Shown here: positions 60,701 through 64,000 of the stretch, piece by piece
Numbering within the stretch: position 1 is the stretch's first letter
Layout: each line of letters begins with the position of its first letter
Source of the DNA: Planctomycetota bacterium
GTDB lineage: Bacteria > Planctomycetota > UBA8742 > UBA2392
Reading direction: 5' to 3'
Assembly: GCA_016712285.1 (NCBI GenBank)
Contig: JADJRK010000001.1
Location: forward strand, 124,001-188,000
Length of the DNA: 64,000 nucleotides
The notes under the pieces: model-generated
Database searches by the model: none
Told to the model about the DNA's origin: nothing
What the model saw: only the letters and a program-made list of their open reading frames with translations
Made by a program: the position numbers and the translations under genes

Positions 60701-63700
60701 TTCTTCGAAGGCGTTGGCTGTGCCGGAAACCAGGTTGATCGCATTGACCGTCTGGTTGTCGATCAGCCCGCCGCCGACGCCACGCACGCGGAAGGTGTTG
60801 CCGCCGAAAGTTGACGCGTCAAGCGTACCGGTTGCCTGCGCGAGAACGCAGAAGTCGTTGCTGACGCTGCTTTCCAGCACCAGCACGCCGTTCAGTTGCA
60901 CAATGCCGCCGTCCACAAGGATGGTCGGGAACGCGGTGTTCTGGTCGAGTGTCCCGCCGATCACGGTGAGTGTGCCGGGCCCGTTGTGTGTGATCACGGG
61001 CGAGGCGCCGCGCAGCGTGCCGCCGGTCAGGTTGATGGTCATGGTGCGGGTGGTCGTGAAACCAACCAGCGGTGCGCCGCTGATCACAACCGTGCCGCCA
61101 GTGGCCACGGCGTCAACGGCCGCCTGCGCCGTGGCAAACGAGTCGATACCGAAGTAGCTGGCGGGGCCTGCGCCGTCCGGGTCGGTGCCGTAGGGCGTGC
61201 CGGTCCACGCGGCGTTCACCCACACCATGGTCGGTACGGGCACCACCGTAATCGAGATGTTCGCCGGGGCGGATGTGTCTGTGCCGAGGCCGTTGTCTTG
61301 CAGCGTGATTGCGACGGTGGCTGTGCCGTTGCCGGTGGCCGTGTACGTGAGGTTGCCCGTGCCCGCATCGACAGCCGGGCCCGCGCTGAATGCCAGCGTG
61401 CCGGTGGTCCCGGTGACGCTTACGTTGAACTGGAGTGTTTGCGGAGCCTCGTTGGCCGGGCCGAAGCTGATCGCGGTAGCCCACGTCAGAACCGTCTGCG
61501 CCCCGGCACCCTCAAGCACCGGAACGGGGTCGCCCGCGTCGGTGAATGACGGCGCGTCGTTGACCGGGTCGATGGTGATGGTTGCCGTGACGACGTTGCT
61601 GCCAAAGGCCGAAGTGCCGCCGTTGACCGAAACGTTCACGCCGGTGGCGCCGTTGGCACCGCTGGAACGGTCCCACGCGCGCACCTGGATCGACGCGTTG
61701 CCGAACCAGTGAGCGTTGGGCACAAAGCGCATGCGAGTCTGAAGCGGGTCGCTGGCGAGCAACGTCGCGTTCGTGTCTGAAAGGCTTGAAAGCGCGAACC
61801 AGTTGGTGCCGTTGTTGATCGAGTACTGCCACTGGCCGTTGGTGTTGTCGGCTGCGACGACAGCAACGCCCATGCCAGGGCCGTCGATGTCTACGATATC
61901 GCCGGAAACGTCAATCTCGTCGCCCTGCTGCGCGGTGTCGTCCTCGTCCTGGTTGTTGAAGGCATAGGGCCCGTTGATCAGCGATGGCGCGTCGTTGGCA
62001 GCAGCGGTGTTTACGTTGACCGTGATCGCCGTTGCGCTGGCAAGCGCGCCGTCCCAGGCCCTGATCGTGAACGCCGCAAGCACGCCGTTGGCGTCCTGCG
62101 CGCCCTGCCAGATCAGTGTGTCGGTGCTGGTGATCACGGTGCCCGGCGCGACCGGGGTTACGCCAATCAGCAACGTGCCCGTGACAACAGACTCGACTCG
62201 GAAATCAATTGTTACGCTGTCGATGTCGGCCTCGTTGGCAGCCGTCGAGAGGGTTGCAAACGTGATGTTGAATGGCGTGTCCTCGGTGGCGCCGGGGATT
62301 GTGGCGACGCTGGTCAGCGTGGGCGCGTCGTTGACGTTCGCGATCTCGACCGTGACCTGCACAGCCGGCGTCGAAACGTCAGTGCCGTCGTGGGCAACAA
62401 TCGTGAAGGCATTCAGCGCGGCGCCGTTGGCGTCGAGGGCAGGCGTCCACTCAAGGGTGTCGGCGCTGGTGAAGATGGTGCTGCCCGGGGTGACTGCAAC
62501 GTTGGCCGGCTGAATGAAGAGTGTGCCGCTTGAGACGGCCTCAACGCGGAAGTTGATCGTGACGGTATCCACGTCGGCTTCGTTTGCGGCGCCGGCCAAC
62601 GCGGCGAAAGTAATCGAATAGGTCGTCTCTTCAGTGCCGCCCAGTAGGGTGCTGACGGTGGTCAGCGTCGGCGCGTCGTTGACCGGGTCGATGGTGATGG
62701 TGGCGTTCTCGGTGTTGCTGCTGAAGGCCGTGCCTGCGGTGGTGTCCACTGCGGTGGCGCCGTTGCTGCCTGAAGAGCGATCCCAGCCGCGAACCTGGAT
62801 TGAGGCGTTGCCGCTCCAATCGGCGTCGGGCACGAACCGGATGCGGGTGTTGGCCGAGTCGCTGGCCAGCAGCACGGCGCTGGTAGCCGACACCGCGCCG
62901 AACGAAAGCCAGTTGGTGCCGTTGTTGATTGAGTACTGCCAGTCACCGTTGGTGTTGTCAGCGCCCACAACCGCGATGCCGGTGCCCGGGCCGTCGGCGT
63001 CGGTGATGTCGCCAGAGACGTCAATGTCGTCACCAGTGTTGCTGATGTCGTCTTCATCCTGGTTGCTGAAAGTATAGGGCCCGGCTGCAAACACCGGCGC
63101 GTCGTTGACCGGCGTTACGTTGATGTCGAGCGTGGGCTGGTTGCTGGTGCCTCCTGCGCCGTCGTCGACGGTGAATTGGACGGTGCGCGTGGCTGCGCTG
63201 GGGTTCTGCGACGTGTTCAGGTACGCGATCGCGCGCAGCACGGACTGCGCAATCGCGGGCGTGCACGCCGCGTTGAAGTTGACCTGCAAGGGCGCGCCTG
63301 CAAGGCCGCTGCCCGCGCCAGCCGCCGGGACTGTGCCGATGACAACTTCGCCGCCTGAAAACAAACCGCTCGCGTCGTACTCAACGTTGTTGCCCGTGCG
63401 GCGCATGTCGGTCGTGGTCGCCACGGAAAGTTCGTCTTCAGCCAGCAAGCCGGTCGTGTACTCCACCAGAAGATGGCCCGTGTCGAAATCAGCCAAGGCT
63501 GAGGTGACAGTCGCCGCGCCGTCGAGCAGCGTCGGGGCCGCACCTTCGGTGTAGCCCGCGTTGGAAGCCGCAAGCGTGACTACAGGGGCAGGAGGCGGCA
63601 CACCGTAGCGTTGGCCGAAAACACCCTGGAGGTCGGTGTCCTGTTGGAAGCTGTTCCACACCACTACAAAGTTGCCGTTAGCATCCATGGCAACGGACTG

Positions 63701-64000
63701 GCTCTCTTGGGCGCCGGTCGTAAAGGTGTTGACCTGAAATTCGCTACCCACAGCCACGCCAGTGTTGTTGTAGCGCTGCGTGAAGATGCCGTTGACGTCA
63801 CCGTCTTGGCCGAAGCTGGTCCAGGTGATTACGAAGTCGCCATCAACGTCAATGTCCACGGCGGCGTCGGATTGGGAACTGACAAAAGTTGTGTTGACCT
63901 GAAATTCGCCGGTCACGGGAACGCCTGCGCTGGTGTAGCGCCGGGCGAACACGCCCGCCATGTCGCCGTCCTGAAACGGACTTGTCCAAGCCACCACGAA
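51731..64000 (-). CDS. Giant cadherin-like / beta-helix surface protein with C-terminal sorting signal (N-terminus outside window)
   Basis: At least 4089 codons; the frame is open at the right edge. Order: propeller-like repeats (about 1-134, FVVAWTS..QDGD..GVF.RY), cadherin/VCBS-like modules (to about 960), a right-handed beta-helix region (about 1100-2130), an IPT/TIG domain (about 2260-2357), a cadherin domain with VDENLPAATTVGTLS, further VCBS/cadherin modules (NEDATLNVAAPGVLGNDSD, VNDAP linkers), five choice-of-anchor-D-like modules (about 3450-4030), each with an Asn-Cys pair, then a Gly-rich linker, NCSTGSG, a membrane helix (WPALLAALGMLALAV) and a basic tail. The end resembles GlyGly-/MYXO-CTERM sorting signals. 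Likely a Ca-binding adhesin or surface-layer component. Confidence 0.85.
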   Translation of the reverse strand, partial: FVVAWTSPFQDGDMAGVFARRYTSAGVPVTGEFQVNTTFVSSQSDAAVDIDVDGDFVITWTSFGQDGDVNGIFTQRYNNTGVAVGSEFQVNTFTTGAQESQSVAMDANGNFVVVWNSFQQDTDLQGVFGQRYGVPPPAPVVTLAASNAGYTEGAAPTLLDGAATVTSALADFDTGHLLVEYTTGLLAEDELSVATTTDMRRTGNNVEYDASGLFSGGEVVIGTVPAAGAGSGLAGAPLQVNFNAACTPAIAQSVLRAIAYLNTSQNPSAATRTVQFTVDDGAGGTSNQPTLDINVTPVNDAPVFAAGPYTFSNQDEDDISNTGDDIDVSGDITDADGPGTGIAVVGADNTNGDWQYSINNGTNWLSFGAVSATSAVLLASDSANTRIRFVPDADWSGNASIQVRGWDRSSGSNGATAVDTTAGTAFSSNTENATITIDPVNDAPTLTTVSTLLGGTEETTYSITFAALAGAANEADVDTVTINFRVEAVSSGTLFIQPANVAVTPGSTIFTSADTLEWTPALDANGAALNAFTIVAHDGTDVSTPAVQVTVEIANVNDAPTLTSVATIPGATEDTPFNITFATLSTAANEADIDSVTIDFRVESVVTGTLLIGVTPVAPGTVITSTDTLIWQGAQDANGVLAAFTIRAWDGALASATAITVNVNTAAANDAPSLINGPYAFNNQDEDDTAQQGDEIDVSGDIVDIDGPGMGVAVVAADNTNGQWQYSINNGTNWFALSSLSDTNATLLASDPLQTRMRFVPNAHWFGNASIQVRAWDRSSGANGATGVNVSVNGGTSAFGSNVVTATITIDPVNDAPSFTDAGDPVPVLEGAGAQTVLTWATAISFGPANEAPQTLQFNVSVTGTTGTLAFSAGPAVDAGTGNLTYTATGNGTATVAITLQDNGLGTDTSAPANISITVVPVPTMVWVNAAWTGTPYGTDPDGAGPASYFGIDSFATAQAAVDAVATGGTVVISGAPLVGFTTTRTMTINLTGGTLRGASPVITHNGPGTLTVIGGTLDQNTAFPTILVDGGIVQLNGVLVLESSVSNDFCVLAQATGTLDASTFGGNTFRVRGVGGGLIDNQTVNAINLVSGTANAFEEDATVFSVATLADNFSIENRVVHAIDNIARGLVTWNTGNVYVTQSSNSIQNGVDAASAGDNVHVQAGTYTAQVTVNKSLSLLGPNAGTHGTSGSRVAEARIDLAAGFLPLLTVSDVNVVVDGLEFYAFDFAVNRCITTSGTSFSGLTVRNNVFVRDATAPASGFGPVYAVECIGNGSQSVSVSRNLITGTVLPGPVVQAAFFRGVFLQTVGGTVGGALATDGNTIGAYVQDVLSQFGPPLTISNNTFQGSGVDISEPATGSAVQILTNSFTLADPVLPQALLLKYSHNAGATIAVTGNSFNNYTVGVVVAAVQSVTLDGNDFNNAATVTDYTHLLFSTSWPTAGTPLPVANCGMTLLNNNFNHVAGPANGRALDFQNGNSASTVGTITIGTSGNENLFDGALPQYIRLQSATLQAPLFSPASNPAPAVFATNLNGQNNEFAGTAPASMTPGERNALETKVYHKVDNVALGLVDFGFGSPTSLLVQSFAITGGTPDAFDNDYTRINNAIQMTLVGVTLIELEGTFDWTEPFAAASWQLGSDGITTAYPGDVNGDLRPDENDDYTILVPLGAEGVTLTSVTGLGSARVQGPGDVPTLYWESFITFWSADVPAAADNRNWTISELELFDFDWTIGMFFGTNGSNAYDGTLIDNNHIRMATDDRTDGFHNIGIHYAFGVNQTISNNLIQIPGDGLSDTGASEISASVGMQCNTSGGAVFDGLLIEGNRIEVLNDAAVDPERIRGFWENTGSNAADITVRNNEFVNLGASNDPATNMQVAFRMTSRSSASTVVLYEGNSVEGANVAFDYYPGYNGAGTPPVQLVSNSGTDVFHGFNFSTATSVNLLDDNDMTGVGGGIGLHVALGTVVTTVSVTGQNLFDTFAIGAHVHAVGSSAALADVEIFACGTGLLLEDNAVASLTAANIDGQTVGTDGVVVQTGGQLTAFTNNFVDNHIGDGLRLESSAGSFPLVLTGHSFAGNNMGIRNLTGTPVTATSNWWGSPTGPTEASSLGGTGSAVTSLALVAYTPWYASGTDTLPGTPGFQGGGTAGSPSGEPLHAIPTTLVWTVQPPNGSSAVALSPFPTLRAQDGAGVLGYNFDGLNGDALVGFVNNPSGATFIGSSVVQATGGIVVFSNLAISLGGVGYTVSVTGLYGATNLFSPVSNPFNINNPPPVITSVTPTFVHAGSGAMLLQVDGASFSGTSTVRLNGVNRPTFYYSSTTLLAALSASDVSVATLHNVTVNNPAPGGGTTAPLTFTVNGIPSAVNSTSLVVDENLPAATTVGTLSTIDAGPIGDTHAFTLVFGAGSTDNGSFAIVGSALQTAASFNYEVKSSYSIRVRCTDSFGAWVEQVLVISVNDVNESPTAGNDGWGTNEDATLNVAAPGVLGNDSDPDVPTVLTASFVSISVTVPGPEVSSFTLNADGSFNLVPALNYNGVVTFQYQAFDGVLSSAAATVTITITSVNDVPLAGNDTHGTNEDTVLNVAAPGVLGNDSDAHGGAPSESNTPLTAVLVADVTNGTLTLNSDGSFSYTPDPDFNGPDGFTYRAVDSLSGQSTIASVTINVAAQNDAPTVTTNAGLTVAEGASGGVTQSLLEVDDIEDGAAALTYTLDIAPLNGQLLLGATPLVATNMFTQQDINLGNLSYQHDGTDTTADTFEFHVSDSGAALLPASGSLVFSITITPVNDAPDLQAMAAFTGAIEDTAFVITLAQLQANATVVDLDGPANHFRLGAILSGTLTMNGNPVTPGVTILGAGDQFEWTPPLNQNTTFQTVPGAFSVAAWDGIAASTAVLDVNIAIDFYVNDPGSITAVNVGVLEDEIPPTHSFPGWATFVTGGGADEPLNETVVSYQLTNVSNTGLFTLTGQPAVSATGELTFETAPNAFGVCTFDIQAVTNDGRDTPLVAYFSPAQQFTITVTNVNDAPTLSAITPLFGGTEGTTIVINWAMLAAAANEADIDSSPVNFRIEQVLSGTLVLNSVLVVPGTSIFAAGDVLEWTPPTNDYGSLDAFTVVAHDGALTSGAAITVQVFVDAVNDQPSMTASNHTSDEDQGQVTVPGWATLQPGPNESQQTALQYTVNNISNPALFSAAPTVDPAGTLRYTAAADISGASTFDVTVQDNGGTASGGVDASIAFNFTITVNPVNDAPTLTTVATLSGATEDTAFNITFAAIETAADEADIDSAVIEFRVEAIVSGTLLIGATPVAPGTVITSADTLIWQGAQDANGTLAAFTITAWDGALASVTPVTVNVDTAAINDAPSFSVGADPSVTWAAGAQSIFPWATGISAGPADEAAQTLTFNVTGNTNAALFNVQPAVAADGTLTFTPATNASGTATITLTLSDNGGTAGGGIDTSAPDSFDITVTAAPEIDLFRQVGVPIPDGTGVDAIGATLPVAGAQYLEYTIANTGNAALALTGSPDLVAVSGASNCVAWITHLPASSVGAAGSTTFRLMLIPQATGAFSVDLAIDNSDADESPYSFQVSGTAVDAPDIELARGFNDPLLNSDTDFTAVHPLTQNLVLDYTVRNVGTSDLVFGAPQASVTQEVNCTVSVTLAPTLITAGNADTLTLTVMPGVNGPFEFVVRLDSNDPDEDPFFIHGTGRWSPAPAPVLEVRRGLPLAPAGTDMVGLLPSGSTSTLLWEIRNLGAAPLAITSPVTISGAVNCAAVVTLAPASVVAPGTATLFGIDIQPTTPGPFAYTLSFTNSDPDVPMFPLTVLGTATASPAPEIAVERGGVWLASGGTDDAGDFASGQFTPLFYRVVNEGTATLNLQLSARVLSESNCEIRILTNPDAAIAPQDDSVLVIGVQPLATGALSAVIELRSDDSDEGSFLINLVGTGPAPDIRVEYPPFAPLVAGGALDIGSHPSLAVPVTFVVRNVGTDALSLTLYAVSNEVNCTAVVSTPATSPLNAGGESDLVLLVTVLTAGPFSFDFDIQSNDADTPNFVIHINGVASSSSGGGGGGDGDDSNCSTGSGHSGWPALLAALGMLALAVRVRRSRNAQ
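53992..54310 (-). repeat. Internal duplication copy A in the giant surface gene
   Basis: This stretch is closely similar at DNA level to 62022-62340 (both encode TDTLIWQGAQDANG/SADTLIWQGAQDANG modules). High nucleotide similarity suggests recent duplication or gene conversion. Another related pair is 61556-61985 and 62676-63105. Confidence 0.75.
62022..62340 (-). repeat. Internal duplication copy B in the giant surface gene
   Basis: Partner of 53992-54310, lying near the N-terminal part of the protein. The neighbouring modules 61556-61985 and 62676-63105 also duplicate each other (GDWQYSINNGTNW / GQWQYSINNGTNW). Confidence 0.75.

Overview
The window is high-GC DNA from a Gram-negative-type bacterium. 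Indicators are an RND exporter, lipoproteins, SufBCDSE/T, bacterioferritin and a giant surface protein with a C-terminal membrane anchor. I cannot fix the phylum. Short tandem intergenic repeats, a GxxExxY cassette, large TPR/cadherin-like proteins and a Sec-encoding selD would fit Planctomycetota or a Myxococcota-like lineage. No rRNA, tRNA, CRISPR array or phage packaging gene was seen.

Layout. 1-6298 (minus): Rrf2-type Fe-S regulator, fused activase/2-hydroxyacyl-CoA dehydratase-like protein, PDZ protein, dehydratase-like component (cut by the left edge). 6620-10843: small protein and a divergent RND exporter carrying a PDZ domain. 10844-14164: accessory DNA with a dense array of GC hairpins, a lipoprotein, a hypothetical gene and about 800 bp of degenerate repeats. 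14165-17421: selD with an in-frame UGA, a small protein, a TPR protein and RbfA. 17427-23884: suf locus (sufBCDS and sufT on minus, sufE divergent) with a GxxExxY cassette between sufB and sufC and an IscR-like operator pair in the divergent promoter. 23889-24969: Uma2 nuclease and a ferritin-like gene. 25103-32678: complete trp operon (trpL, E, G, D, C, F, B, A) ending in DAHP synthase, with a classical attenuator. 32767-37958: sulfate assimilation (cysC, a YeiH-type membrane protein, a sulfite reductase-APS reductase fusion, siroheme methyltransferase) with two separate Cys-codon leader peptides, each followed by mutually exclusive antiterminator and terminator hairpins. 37964-38195: a near-perfect three-way-junction RNA candidate and a G-quadruplex-forming inverted repeat. 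38236-39342: glycolipid glycosyltransferase. 39414-44119 (minus): five-gene operon with an HK97 capsid-like protein, two proteins sharing an N-x-FTLAE motif, a membrane protein and a secreted LRR protein. 44383-46701: tandem-hydrolase lipoprotein. 46944-51674: very large AAA+ regulator. 51731-64000: giant cadherin/beta-helix surface protein, cut by the right edge.

The most unusual items are: (i) the paired cysteine attenuators; (ii) the capsid-like operon, which reads as an encapsulin-like compartment with candidate cargo peptides and no phage context; (iii) the GxxExxY cassette whose ORF fills the space between 34-bp inverted repeats inside the suf operon, with related ORF-less repeats at 13.4-14.0 kb; (iv) a REP-like palindrome translated in frame inside trpE.

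The genes form coherent modules. Suf supplies the Fe-S clusters needed by APS reductase, sulfite reductase and the dehydratase activase. The methyltransferase supplies siroheme precursor to the sulfite reductase. The cys leaders would match sulfate assimilation to charged tRNA-Cys, as trpL does for tryptophan.
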